A stretch of DNA of 64,000 nt from Aphrophora alni. Lineage: Eukaryota; Arthropoda; Insecta; Hemiptera; Aphrophoridae. Where the stretch lies: assembly GCA_963513935.1 (NCBI GenBank), contig OY740765.1, forward strand, positions 152,545,830 through 152,609,829, read 5' to 3'. Numbering within the stretch: the first letter of the stretch is position 1; each line of letters starts with the position of its first letter. The notes beneath the pieces were generated by a model. The model did no database searches. It was not told where the DNA came from and worked only from the letters and a program-made list of their open reading frames with translations. The position numbers and the translations under genes are program-made. Positions 1-9,490 of the stretch are shown here, piece after piece.

Positions 1-1035
1 TAGCGAGCGTTTTGTGAGCAAGTGGTCTAAAATTTCTATTGTGTAAGAAAAACTATCGTTTGTAGGTAGCCATTTGAGACCCAAGATACAAAAGAGAGGT
101 TGATCCGTTAATCTAAAATAAAGTGGCGTTTCCCGATTATCTTCGGGAACTGCGTGTAGAAGTTCAGGAGCGTTAGATGACCATTTGGGCAGTTGAAATT
201 GGCCTTTGTCTAAAAGATTGATCAATTGGTTTTTAAGCTTAAGTGCGGAAGATACATCACTTGCACCAGTGACGATGTCATCTACATAAATGTTATTGAT
301 GATAACATTGGAAACGTCTGGATAAGCAATGCCTTCGTCCATAGCTAATTGCTTTAGTGTGCGAATAGTTAGATAAGATGAAGATTTAAGTCCATAAGTG
401 ACTGTGGTTAGCTTATAAATAGAAAGCGGTTGAGATTCGTCGGAACGCCAAAATATTAGCTGATAAGGCCGATATGCTGTAGCGATTTTTATTTGCCTAT
501 ACATCTGTCTAATATCACAAGAAAAAACTATATTATGTCTCCTAAATTGAAAAATAATATCGCAAATAACGTTTAGTAGTTTTGGGCCACAATGAAGTGT
601 GTCATTTAGAGATAAACCGATAGAATTTTTAGCGCTTCCGTCGAATACAACTCTAAGTTTTGTAGTGGTACTGCTTTCCTTAAAGACTGCATGGTGAGGG
701 AAGTTGTAGTGCTTTGTCGATAGTATAGAATCTTTAGCCTAATGTATGTGGTCAGAATAATTGTAGTCGTTTATGAATTTCTCGTAAGCAGTTTTTAATG
801 GTGGGTTAGTATACACAAATTTCTTAATTTCAAATTTTTGTGGGTTTGGGTATTTCTTATACAAATGAAAAAAAAAGCGTTTCTTTGCGCTACCAGCTGA
901 TTTTCCAAGAGACGTCGGTTTAAGTTTAAATGGTAAACTTGTTACATATCTACCATCATGTTCGCGATAGATATTGGTTACGTAATGCGTTTCGCATTCA
1001 GTTTCCTCGATGGTTGATTTTGTTTGTATTGGGGG
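1..1035 (-). pseudogene. BEL/Pao retrotransposon pol: reverse transcriptase fragment (copy A)
   Basis: This is minus-strand reverse transcriptase of a BEL/Pao LTR retrotransposon, cut by the left window edge. The YVDD catalytic box is encoded at 278-289, and the whole stretch is nearly identical to the better-read copy at 28921-29905. Reading goes from about 1035 down to 1. The frame is broken: a TAG at 739-741 replaces a Leu codon that is intact in the other copy. Around 420 this copy keeps the original frame where the other has lost a base, so the two are independently damaged. Protease and gag of the same element follow at 1150-2390. Family membership is secure; the copy cannot make protein. 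Confidence 0.85.
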
Positions 1036-1139
1036 GGTTCTTCATTATTTCAAAATTGTTGCCTAACTTGATTTAAATCAATATCCTTTATTGTGAGCAT
1101 GGAAATAGATATGGAGAAAATAATTTTATATTCGCAGGA

Positions 1140-1400
1140 GCCTATCAGGACATAACCAAATATAGTCCCTGAGATTGATGCCTAGCGTTTGTGCACATTT
1201 CATTGTTAGTATTGTGCTTTGAATTCCAGAGTCTAAGACAGCAGTAACGGATATCGGTTTGTTTTGACCTTTTGAAATGTGTGCATTGAGATTTGAGTGT
1301 CCCTAGCATTACAATAGAATTGGATTTTAATTTTGTTTTAGTATTAGTGAAACTGGAAATATTCTGCACGTGAGTTGATTGGACAGGAATATTATTGTTT
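1140..1400 (-). pseudogene. BEL/Pao protease remnant
   Basis: Reading the minus strand gives an aspartic-protease core, VTAVLDSGIQSTIL, with the LDSG active-site codons at 1225-1236. It is followed by sequence resembling the retropepsin segment that precedes RT in BEL/Pao polyproteins. It lies between the zinc-knuckle gag (1469-1954) and RT (1-1035), the expected BEL gene order. The longest open frame here (74 codons, 1145-1369) is in a different phase and is not the protease frame. Retropepsins of this type use D-S/T-G; the D is present but the surrounding frame is not open. Boundaries are approximate. Confidence 0.7.
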
Positions 1401-1468
1401 AGGGCAGACAGTTGTATTGGAATGCGGTTAGATGCAGATAATAGACTTCCTGTATGCTTCCGGTATAG

Positions 1469-1954
1469 TCAAGCCCTTTTGTTCACGACCGGCTGAGCGA
1501 CCTTGTCCAGATGCAGGAATGTGTGATGTGTTTTGTTACATAATCGACAGGTGTTGTTAGATTTACAATCGTTTATTGAATGAACACTACTCAGACAAAG
1601 AATACAATATTTGTTGTCTCGTACAAATTTCAATCGTTCATGAAGGCTAATATTCTGAAATTCAGAACATTTATAAATGATGTGTGCATTAGAGTTACAA
1701 AATATGCAAGATAGTTGCATGTTGGTAGAGACCTTGTAAACATGTTTTGTTGGTTTGGTATATTGCGATTCAAAATGCGGTTTTTTCATTGTAGGCGGAT
1801 AGTTTACAGATTGGCGTTGCGTCATATTAATCTGTTGTGCACATTCTTCATTTAAAAACCTAAATATATCAGTCACAGTAGGTACTGTGTGTTCTAGTGT
1901 GCGTTTGTCTTCAAAGCGTTTGCGTGTTTGTTCATCCAGTTTTCTTAAAAGCAA
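1469..1954 (-). pseudogene. BEL/Pao gag C-terminal part with three zinc knuckles
   Basis: A 161-residue open frame holds three cysteine/histidine clusters. Two are exact CX2CX4HX4C knuckles (C83, C86, H91, C96 and C117, C120, H125, C130). The third is a CX2CX4HX3H variant (C136, C139, H144, H148). Such knuckles bind RNA in the nucleocapsid part of gag, and a run of this kind between DUF1759 and the protease is typical of BEL/Pao. It overlaps the upstream gag frame (1932-2345) in another phase, so a frameshift has split what was one polyprotein. It belongs to the same element as the RT at 1-1035. Confidence 0.85.
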
Positions 1955-2390
1955 TGTTGTTAGAGTTAGTTACATCGTGGTTTAAATTCTTCAAAGCTCT
2001 AGAGTTTTCTGTGTAAATGTCCATGAAATTGCGCAATGTTCGTAACGAATTTGCATTAATGTTTGGTAAGTCAATGATTTTGGTTATATGAAAGTTTACT
2101 AAACGTCGGGTGTTTTGATACCTTTCTTCCAAGGTGTCAAATGCTATGCGATAATTTAGAGGTGTTACGGGCCACCCTTTTATTAGGTTTAGTGGTTCAC
2201 CCTTCAGGCAAAACAATAGATAAGTGAATTTTTCGACGGGTGTTAAGGCATGATTTTGATTTATTGTGGTTTCAAACATAGAATATAAGTTAGTCCATTC
2301 ACTTAAATCACCAGTGAAATATTATAAATTAAGTTTAGGAAGTTTGATATTTATTTTGTTTTGGTCTGATTGTTGGGATGCACTAGAAGG
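1932..2390 (-). pseudogene. BEL/Pao gag N-terminal part (DUF1759-like)
   Basis: Minus-strand reading from about 2390 gives KLPKLNL, a stop, then YFTGDLSEWTNLY and, from the Met at 2279, VEKFTYLLFCLKGEPLNLI. This matches the conserved start of the DUF1759 capsid-like domain of BEL/Pao gag, where a leucine-proline-rich strand leads to F-x-G-D-x-x-x-W and then the K-x-x-Y-L-x-x-x-L-x-G-x-A/P motif. The stop at the Leu-Pro-x-F position and the phase change before the zinc-knuckle part make it a pseudogene. Upstream of 2390 I can follow gag only as broken frames. Confidence 0.8.
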
Positions 2391-3290
2391 CATTCGAATC
2401 CGTTTCTGTTGAACCTAGATGGGGTAAAAGTGTTTTTATTTGTGTTTTGGCAGAAATAGCTAATTTTTGCCAAAATTTTTGTAAGAATTATTTTTATTCC
2501 AGAGGACCAATAAACCTTTAATTGTTTATACGTGCGATTAAAAAGAGAATTATCTATGAAACAAAGACATAACATATAATATGCAATCTGTGTAATAAAG
2601 ATATTGAGTAATATAAATTGTTCTTTACCTTGTCTGAAGCGATGTCCACGTGTCTTCCTGGTAATTCAGATTCCTCAGTGCACTGGGTCTTACTTTTAAT
2701 GTTACAATTTAATGTTATTCTTAATTACACAGATCACTTAACACATTTAAAGTTATGGTTTGGCACAGCACTATGGTAGAAATATACCGCGATAGCGTGT
2801 TAGCGTTAAAGGCGTTGTGAGAGCGTTGAGTTGAAATGTCATAAGAAGTCGGGCAATGTATGCGTCTCGCGATACGAACGTATAATTAATGACATGTGCT
2901 GAATAGCACGAGAAGTGTTGAGAAAGCTTAGCTTCGACTGATGTGAAGTTAAGTGTAATAAGCGTAACGTGGACACGTGAATTGTACGCACGCAGTTGTG
3001 AAAGAAAACTAACCAGAGACGACTGGGCTAGGTAACGCTTCGCATCCATAATCACGTTATATCCGTCCACCTATCAAAAATATTATAAATGATGTCATTA
3101 GACCTTGGACTTGTAATACAAGGCAAAACACCCCTGGAATTATGGCAAGGACTATTCCGATGTGGCGTGTTGTGGGAGAAAGAGAAAGTTCATGTAAACT
3201 GAATGTTTCGCATGAGTACTGAACACCGATTGTTCCTTCAACAGCCAAAATTTCAGTTGTTGAGGTTTCTATGGAGATTGACCCTGAAAT
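2391..3290. other. Probable 5' leader or LTR of the BEL element; no recognised gene
   Basis: By position this should contain the 5' untranslated leader and 5' LTR of the minus-strand BEL element. I could not identify LTR ends or a primer-binding site, so the assignment is an inference. Two minus-strand open frames (2771-3070, 99 codons; 3057-3248, 63 codons) have no motif I recognise, and the second is hydrophobic near its middle. No second copy exists in this window to mark the element boundary. Confidence 0.3.
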
Positions 3291-3654
3291 ATCTAAAACT
3301 AAACGTAAACCACCTGACGGTCTTTCTATCCAGGCAGGTGGAATGAATGATACAGAGGTTCAAACCCTTTTTATTTTTAACGAATCCATTTATATTATTA
3401 ATTTATATCTCAATCCTAAAATATGGCCATGAACTTAAACTTGTATAGTGTTAACACAATGGAACATTAACGGCGTGAGAAGTCATGTTGAACATCTTAA
3501 AGTTCTTCTACGTGATCACATCCCCTTTAGTCATTTGCCTTACAAAATGACAATTTGTTGTTTGTATCTGCCACCTGTTATGAACTGCCCTCAAAATATG
3601 CCTGGGTTTCTTTTAGTAATTGATTACAAGATCAGTGGTTCAATATTTTATTAA
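3250..3654 (+). pseudogene. Non-LTR retrotransposon (LINE) endonuclease scrap
   Basis: The plus-strand frame at 3448-3654 begins with LTQWNINGVRSHVEHLKVLL, which resembles the N-terminus of the APE-type endonuclease of LINE ORF2 (Q-W-N-I-N-G-L-x-x-x). It then jumps to a segment reading TICCLYLPP, matching the later I-C-S-L-Y-L-P-P strand of the same domain. The roughly 50-60 residues normally between these motifs are missing, so the scrap carries an internal deletion. A plus-strand reading at about 3245-3380 (containing KTKRKPPDGLSIQAGG) could be the end of LINE ORF1 but is unproven. No reverse transcriptase follows. Jockey- or R1-like families fit; I cannot choose. Confidence 0.6.
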
Positions 3655-4396
3655 CTCTTTATCATTGACATTAAGCTTACGTCTACTTCCCTAATACATC
3701 AATACGATATTTTAATGCAACACAATAATAAGAATCTAATTGAAACATTAAGACAAAATAATATTCAAACGAAGTATTTGTTATACAAATTAATTACTCA
3801 AAATAATTACTCAAATTAATTACTCAAAGCTCAAAAGTATTCCAACTATCATTATACTTTAAATGAAAGAAATTATAAATCTTCTAACTGGTGACTTTAC
3901 ATACATATATAGAAATGCTTGTTTACTGTCTGTTGAGCAGAATTCCTGCGTCAAATGCCTGCACCGCGGCAATCGACCTGCCGGTATCATCAAGAGCTCC
4001 AGAAGATGGAAAAGACCCCCTCTAAATCATGCTGACCGCTTATATACCTTTGGTTCTCTCTGTTGTCCTAGTTCAGTTGCAAGACAAGCATTTCAATATT
4101 TTTTAAACTGTTTCACAATAGTTGGATCATTCTGAGCTTTGTGAATATGAGTTCTTCCTAATATAACCTAATATTAACTTATTCCTAACATCCCTGGCGC
4201 CTACGAGACATCGACCCGATGTCTAGAAAGAAGGATAATCCTTGTCTGGAATTTTAATGCGTCTAATTTTGGTTATGAAATCCATTTTTATACCTAGGAA
4301 AAATAATATAAGTCTAATTAAAGCCATCCAAATCGTCAGTGTGATATGTATTAATGCCGTAGTGTCCTACGTTGTATTCGTCCAACAGTTTTATAC
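3655..4396. other. Unassigned DNA with an LTR/primer-site-like stretch
   Basis: No gene recognised. Open frames at 3863-4135 and 4242-4433 show no family motif. A TATA-like GCTTATATACC lies near 4038. CTGGCGCCTACG at about 4194 resembles a TGG-starting retroviral primer-binding site, followed at once by a small hairpin, GACATCG-ACC-CGATGTC. This could be the 3' end of a lost LTR, but no partner LTR is present. Confidence 0.25.
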
Positions 4397-4827
4397 AAAA
4401 AATTGGATTACAGGTGAACGGGCGGGCCGGTAATCACCAAGCGAACTTCTCGCGAAAGCTAAGATCAAGACCTACAAGATGCTGGCGATTAAAACACTAA
4501 AAAGTAATAAATAAAACCATTAAATTAAAATTTAGAAGAAACAATAGAGAATTGTACAGTTGCAAGTCGAAATATGCAGAGGCTGAAACGTCATAGCTTC
4601 GTGACGTCGAACTGGGCGGAGCCAAGGATACCAACTGAATTACATTTAAATAGATAAGGCTAATTAATAGAAATTAGAAAAATAATGGGATTTAGGGACT
4701 TGGACTGTAGCAAACCAACCATAAATAAACAGGTTTAACAATAGAAGAAGAAATTTACCAATAAACTACGTATAAAATTATCCCTGTGAGGGAAATAAAT
4801 TGGTACGAGAATACGGTAGTTTTTGGC

Positions 4828-4835
4828 TATAAATA
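4828..4835 (+). promoter_or_regulatory. TATA-like box in left arm, facing inward
   Basis: TATAAATA sits 431 bp inside the outer edge and about 50 bp before the minisatellite. The right arm has the same box at the equivalent distance on the opposite strand (17822-17829). A transcript from here would run through the minisatellite toward the loop. Sequence resemblance only; no start site is proven. Confidence 0.35.
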
Positions 4836-4880
4836 TAGCTGCACGCGACTTGGTCGCTCTCTCGTAAAAAAGTCAAGTTC

Positions 4881-5713
4881 AATTACTACAGGGTTACTAT
4901 GCCCGATCTCTCTTAAAAAAGTTCTTCGTAATTACTACAGGGTTACTATGCCCGCTCTCTCTTAAAAAAGTTATTCGTAATTACTACAGGGTTACTATGC
5001 CCGCTCTCTCTTAAAAATGTTCTCTTCAATTACTACAGGGTTACTATGCCTGATCTCTCTTTAAAAAGTTCTTCGTAATTACTACAGGGTTACTATGCCT
5101 GATCTCTCTTAAAAAAGTTCTCTTCAATTACTACAGAGTTACTATGCCCGCTCTCTCTTAAAAAAGTTCTTCGTAATTACTACAGGGTTACTGTGTCCGA
5201 GCTATCGTAAAAAAGTTCTTCGTAATTACTACAGGGTTACTATGCCCGCTCTCTCTTAAAAAAGTTCTTCGTAATTACTACAGGGTTACTATGCCTGATC
5301 TCTCTTAAAAAAGTTCTCTTCAATTACTAAAGGGTTACTATACCTGATCTCTCCTAAAAAAGTTCTTCGTAATTACTACAGGGTTACTATGCCTGATCTC
5401 TCTTAAAAAAGTTCTCTTCAATTACTACAAGGTTACTATGCCTGATCTCTCTTAAAAAAGTTCTTCGTAATTGCTACAGGGTTACTATGCCTGATCTCTC
5501 TTAAAAAAGTTCTCTTCAATTACTACAGGGTTACTATGCCTGATCTCTCTTAATAAAGTTCTTCGTAATTACTATAGGGTTACTATGCCTGCTCTCTCTT
5601 AAAAAAGTTCTCTTCAATTACTACAGGGTTACTATGCCCGCTCTCTCTTAAAAAAGGTCTTCGTAATTACTACAGGGTTACTATGCCTGATCTCTCTTAA
5701 TAAATTCAGTTTC
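4881..5713 (+). repeat. 49-bp minisatellite, 17 units (left arm)
   Basis: Seventeen head-to-tail units of exactly 49 bp, each holding the core TACAGGGTTACTATGCC followed by a pyrimidine-rich CTCTCTCTT and an A-run. The spacing from the first to the last unit start is 784 bp, that is 16 x 49. Two unit types alternate irregularly, ending in TTCTTCGT or TTCTCTTC. A degenerate eighteenth unit (about 5720-5752) follows. Units are contiguous, with no unique spacers. Confidence 0.95.
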
Positions 5714-6414
5714 AAATACTAGAGGGTGGCTATGCCCGAGTGCTCTCTCATGTTAAAAATTATTTAAAGGTTAATTAAATTTCAAAACTTGGTAATTAGC
5801 GTTCAGGAATTAAATAGAGGAAGTTTGTTAATAATAGAACCTTGAGAATCTAACTTTCCTCTAAATAAAAATTTGCCAATCTGCCACCTAATTAAAATAA
5901 ATCATAAAATAGTAATTTGTAAGATGAAATGATTTCTTTTTTATGTAATATAAGACTATAAAATGTCATAAATTTTGTTTGTTTTAAATAATTTAATTTT
6001 GTTTTAAATTTTTGAAAGATTGATTTTTATTTTTGAAAAAGAGCAGTTAAATAAATTATTTTCTACTTGTCAAAATCAACTATCATGTGTTTATAATTTT
6101 AGTTATCCACACCATCTGTTTTAATTAGAAAACTATATAGAGAATCAAGGTAAAATATATTGTGTGACAGAGGTATTTTTCAGAACACGCTCCCTAGGGA
6201 ATAGTAAAAATAAAATAAAAGTCATGCTTTCCCTGAGCAATAATAAAAAGTAAATTTAGAACTGAAGTATTTGAATAAAATAGGGGGTACTAGCAGTTTA
6301 GGGAAACTTAAACTGTTGAAGGAGTTAGTCAATACAGGCCAGATTACAAAAAGAAGCCAAAACTTCCAGTGGATTAATTAATTCATTCTCTATCTCGCGG
6401 GAACGAATCCTGGA

Positions 6415-6492
6415 GACTTTGCAGAAATAAATAATTTTTCAAACGATGACAATAAGTTGGCTTGGCATTTATCCCAATGAACAAACAACTTT
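6415..6492 (-). pseudogene. BTB-domain exon scrap (copy 1)
   Basis: The minus strand encodes HWDKCQANLLSSFEKLFISAK, the first residues of the BTB domain found more fully at 14965-15357. It stops where the left arm begins. The upstream side is joined directly to the terminal inverted repeat of the 322-bp MITE at 6485-6806, the same junction as in copies 3 and 4 (26542 and 27211). Only about 25 codons remain, so this is a duplicated fragment and not a gene. Confidence 0.75.
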
Positions 6493-6806
6493 TGTGAAGC
6501 CTTTGCGGGAGTTTCCGTAGTATATAAGTTTTATATGGACGGGTAAATGTTGTAGTTGGTGTGGTGTTCGTTGTGAATAGTTTTCACTTATTCACAGATT
6601 GAATTATATCTTGATTATGTACATTTATTACTGTATGAATAAGTTATTCTCGAATATTAGGGATTTATTGTTTATTTTAGGCTTTAAGTGTTTATTAGTT
6701 TTGTTTAAATAGTAAGATTAAGAATTTAGCTGGATCAAAACCGAAAAAATCAGCCAGGTATAACATACTACTATGGATACTCCCCCAAAGGCTTCACAGT
6801 AGTTGT
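6485..6806 (+). mobile_element. 322-bp MITE with ~48-bp terminal inverted repeats (copy 1)
   Basis: The ends are imperfect inverted repeats: left ACAACTTTTGTGAAGCCTTT, right (reverse complement) ACAACTACTGTGAAGCCTTT, continuing with about 75-80% match for nearly 50 bp. The interior is AT-rich and non-coding. Exactly 322-bp copies also lie at 26221-26542 (inverted) and 27211-27532, and a fragment lies at 19126-19219. Length and structure fit a non-autonomous DNA transposon. The terminal bases do not let me name a superfamily, and no clean target-site duplication is visible. Confidence 0.75.
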
Positions 6807-7465
6807 GTGAACTTCAACTTTTCAACCCATATATTGAAGCCTCACATTATCCCTTAGACATTGAAGTATGCTATAGGATTTCTTCTTATAGATATAAATT
6901 CAATGATATTATTTGAATAATTGACTTATAATTTTAAATATTATTATTACAATTTATAATTTTAAACTATTAACCCATTATCAAGGGCCATCAATTCATA
7001 AAACAGCAACCGTTAGTTTGTTCTTAAAGTTGTCATGCGATGAAAATATCATCAGGATTCCTGGTGAAACACTGTTTATAGAAGAAACAGCTGATGAAAT
7101 TAACTACAGAAAAAAGCATTTTTCAGTTAATGTGTTCTACTATTAACATATTATAATTATTATATTATTAATGTATGTTGAAATGAGTTAAAATATATGT
7201 TAAAAATAATAAATATCTCAATATTTAAATAAGTCATGACATTAATTTTTGCCATTTCATCCTTAAAATAATAACACCATGTATATGTATATATATGATT
7301 TAGGTAAAACCTTTCTTTATGTAAAAGGATAAATCGTTGTTGATTAAAAATAAATTAACAGTTTTCCTAATTTTTAAACTATAGATTTTAATTGGAAAAT
7401 TGACAGGCTGATTCAATCAATTTTGTACTTTTGAATTTCATGTTAACAAATTTCTCTAGATATAT
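6807..7465 (+). repeat. Spacer repeat S (copy 1)
   Basis: AT-rich sequence that follows the MITE in all three full copies (here, 27533-28195, and inverted at 25551-26220). It carries a short plus-strand stretch with CDENIIRIPGE and EETADEINYRK in the better copy, which may be an old coding exon but matches no family I know. The two other copies end at the same point, joined to BEL sequence; here the unit runs into a (TA)n microsatellite instead. Confidence 0.7.
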
Positions 7466-7510
7466 ATATATATATATATATATACTTATTAAATATAATT
7501 GCAGATATTT

Positions 7511-7553
<43 letters not shown>
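7461..7553. repeat. (TA)n microsatellites
   Basis: Two pure TA runs, at about 7461-7482 and 7518-7552, separated by about 35 bp. They lie at the end of spacer repeat S, where the two other copies read GATATATAGG and then BEL sequence, so expansion or breakage of TA repeats may mark the junction. Confidence 0.9.
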
Positions 7554-7555
<2 letters not shown>

Positions 7556-8519
7556 TTATATTAATAAAATATGACATGTGTGTGTTTTTTTTTAAATTGA
7601 ACCACTTATGTAAACAGATAACTCAAACACATAGTTACAGGTATTTCATTTTGGTAAGCTAAACCTGCATATTTATTGATTGTGGTTTCAATTAAATTGA
7701 ACGTGCATTACTCTAGCTTGTCTCGTCGTAATTGTAGCTTAACACGCGTTCAAAAGCTTTGCGTTAAAGGCCGCGAGAGGTCTTGAAGATGTCGCTAGTT
7801 TCCTTTCACCCCTCTGTAAATGATTATCATATTTGAACTATCATATAAATACAGGATATAGTTGATAATACGTCAATGGTCAATTACTTAGAAAAAATCA
7901 TGTTTTACTAGTGACATGTAATGAGTCTCCTTGGGTAAAATAATTAGTAGTTGGAGGTTAGCAATATCTGGATATGAAATATGGTACCATAAGTAGTTAA
8001 TTGTTTTGAATTTACTATTCTTGAAGAGTGAAATAACTTAATAATAACAATAGTGTAACTTACATTTACTTTCAGTTCTCAAATCATACATAAAGATTAC
8101 GTCCTCCTTACTTTCTGAGAGCGCAATATCTACAAGTATTGTGACAGGCCATAACACCAGTGTCGAGTTTTTAAAGAAATATCCATTTTAAAATGTATTG
8201 TGTCCAGAGATTAATTTTGAGATTATGTCTATCTGTCTGTCTGATGTCTGTGGAATGATCTACACTGACCGATTTCATAATTTTTTTTTTTTGGGTAAAT
8301 CTTTCACATATATTCGGAATTTTTTCGAAATTTGGGCTGTCGGACATATGACGAAACATAACATTCCGATTTTATACAATCCAATGCAATGAGTTGAATA
8401 AAAGTTAGCCAAAATGTAGCCGTTAAGTACCAAAAGAAAACCTATTGTGCTAGATCATATTTCATAAATGCTCTGCAATAGCATTTTACAAATAATACGC
8501 CCTTCTAGGACATAAAATA
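7554..8519. other. Unassigned AT-rich intergenic DNA
   Basis: I see no gene, RNA or recognisable repeat. Short overlapping frames on both strands at 8171-8392 span a pyrimidine-rich tract and a 12-T run and look like chance. The sequence is not repeated elsewhere in the window. Confidence 0.6.
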
Positions 8520-8818
8520 TTGATACTGAATGCTAGTTAGGAAGTAAGTAGTTATGCTATCCAGTCCCTTCAACAAACTGTAGCTCCAAAGTACCCTCAG
8601 ATATTATGCATCCCCATATCAGCACGGCCTCACTACCAGCCTGAACAGCAGGAGCCACATATGCAGGCAAACAATTTTATTTTTTGTTCTTCGTACCCTG
8701 ATTCTACGAATGATTAAACAGTTCAAATCGGCTCTCATCAGAAAATGAAACACGCCTCCAAGCTCATTGAATGACTTTAAACAAATTTTCTACTGCCACT
8801 GGAGAATGAGACTATAAC
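8520..8818 (-). pseudogene. Tc1-like transposase fragment
   Basis: The minus strand reads AWRRVSFSDESRFELF, a stop, then NQGTKN, and further on GSEAVLIWGCIISEGTLELQF. These match two neighbouring blocks of Tc1-family transposases: the first catalytic aspartate block (V-x-F-S-D-E-S-R-F) and the following V-M-V-W-G-C-I-x-x-x-G block. They are in different frames, with an in-frame stop between, so the gene is dead. The N-terminal DNA-binding part and the second D and the D/E of the triad are missing. The intact element at 8823-11522 sits at its upstream edge, and no Tc1 sequence is recognisable on the far side. Confidence 0.75.
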
Positions 8819-8822
8819 TATA

Positions 8823-8855
8823 GTGGACCTGAAAAATATAGGCGGCTCAGGGTCA
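8823..8855 (+). repeat. Left terminal inverted repeat of the 2.7-kb transposon
   Basis: 33 bp identical to the reverse complement of 11490-11522, preceded by TA. The match ends after GGCTCAGGGTCA; the next bases differ. Confidence 0.95.
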
Positions 8856-9490
8856 CGCGTCGCTTCCCCGCTTCCCCACTCTGCCTACCCCTCTCCTTCA
8901 CCCACTGCCTGCCTTCGCATCGCATGTAGGGAAGGGAAATGTTGTTGTTTAGCGGTAACAGTGTTATAACGAAATATAAAATATATTTATTAATAATTAT
9001 AAAATATATTTTTTTAGTTATAAAAAATGTAACTAAATAAAATTAACTTTCACACGTTCTTAAAATAAAAATAGCTTACTTGTCTATAAACCTGCATTCA
9101 TGGAACATTCACACAACAAACATAAATTATTACTTTAATTTATAATGAAACAGATTAATAATTACTAACATAAAATATGAAAGGCATTCATTATAAACTA
9201 AAAATTGACATTTACAAACAATTCCCATCTACCTTCGGGCATAAGCAATCAAAGTCAACATTGTATGACAAACTTATATCTTAATCATCAGTTGATTATA
9301 TAGGCTAGACTGAAGTTAATGTTATCAATAACGATAAGCAGTTTTGTCTACGCATGTGACAGTGTTAGTCTCTATTTCACTCTGCTGCGGTGTTGTTTAG
9401 TTATTTTCTTTATTTTGATTGGTGCTGTTTAGTTATTGAAGTTTTATTTATTTGTGTATTTATATGTGTATAGTGCTTATTTTTTAAATA

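Larger units (their letters stand above)
4397..6414 (+). repeat. Left arm of a large inverted repeat (foldback-like)
   Basis: This segment reappears in reverse complement at 15438-18261 with high similarity end to end. From the outside in it contains about 430 bp of unique sequence, a TATA-like box (4828-4835), a 49-bp minisatellite (4881-5713) and about 650 bp of AT-rich sequence. The outer edge lies where AAATTGGATTACAGG begins and the inner edge at CGAATCCTGGA. Compared with the right arm it has six fewer minisatellite units and lacks an internal 510-bp block. I found no clear target-site duplication outside the arms. Long inverted arms built of subrepeats are characteristic of foldback/Galileo-type elements; a segmental inverted duplication is the alternative. 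Confidence 0.85.

Noticed and set aside
4370..4400. Similarity between ATTCGTCCAACAGTTTTATAC here and the Ty3/gypsy-LTR junction at about 13126 (reverse complement)
   Set aside because: Only 11 bp match exactly and the match crosses the LTR joint, so it is probably chance.
4881..5713. CRISPR-array interpretation of the 49-bp repeats
   Set aside because: The whole 49-bp unit repeats without unique spacers, there are no cas genes, and the surroundings are eukaryotic.
8171..8392. Short open frames on both strands
   Set aside because: Overlapping antisense frames across a T-run and a TCTG-rich stretch; no motif and no repeat copy.
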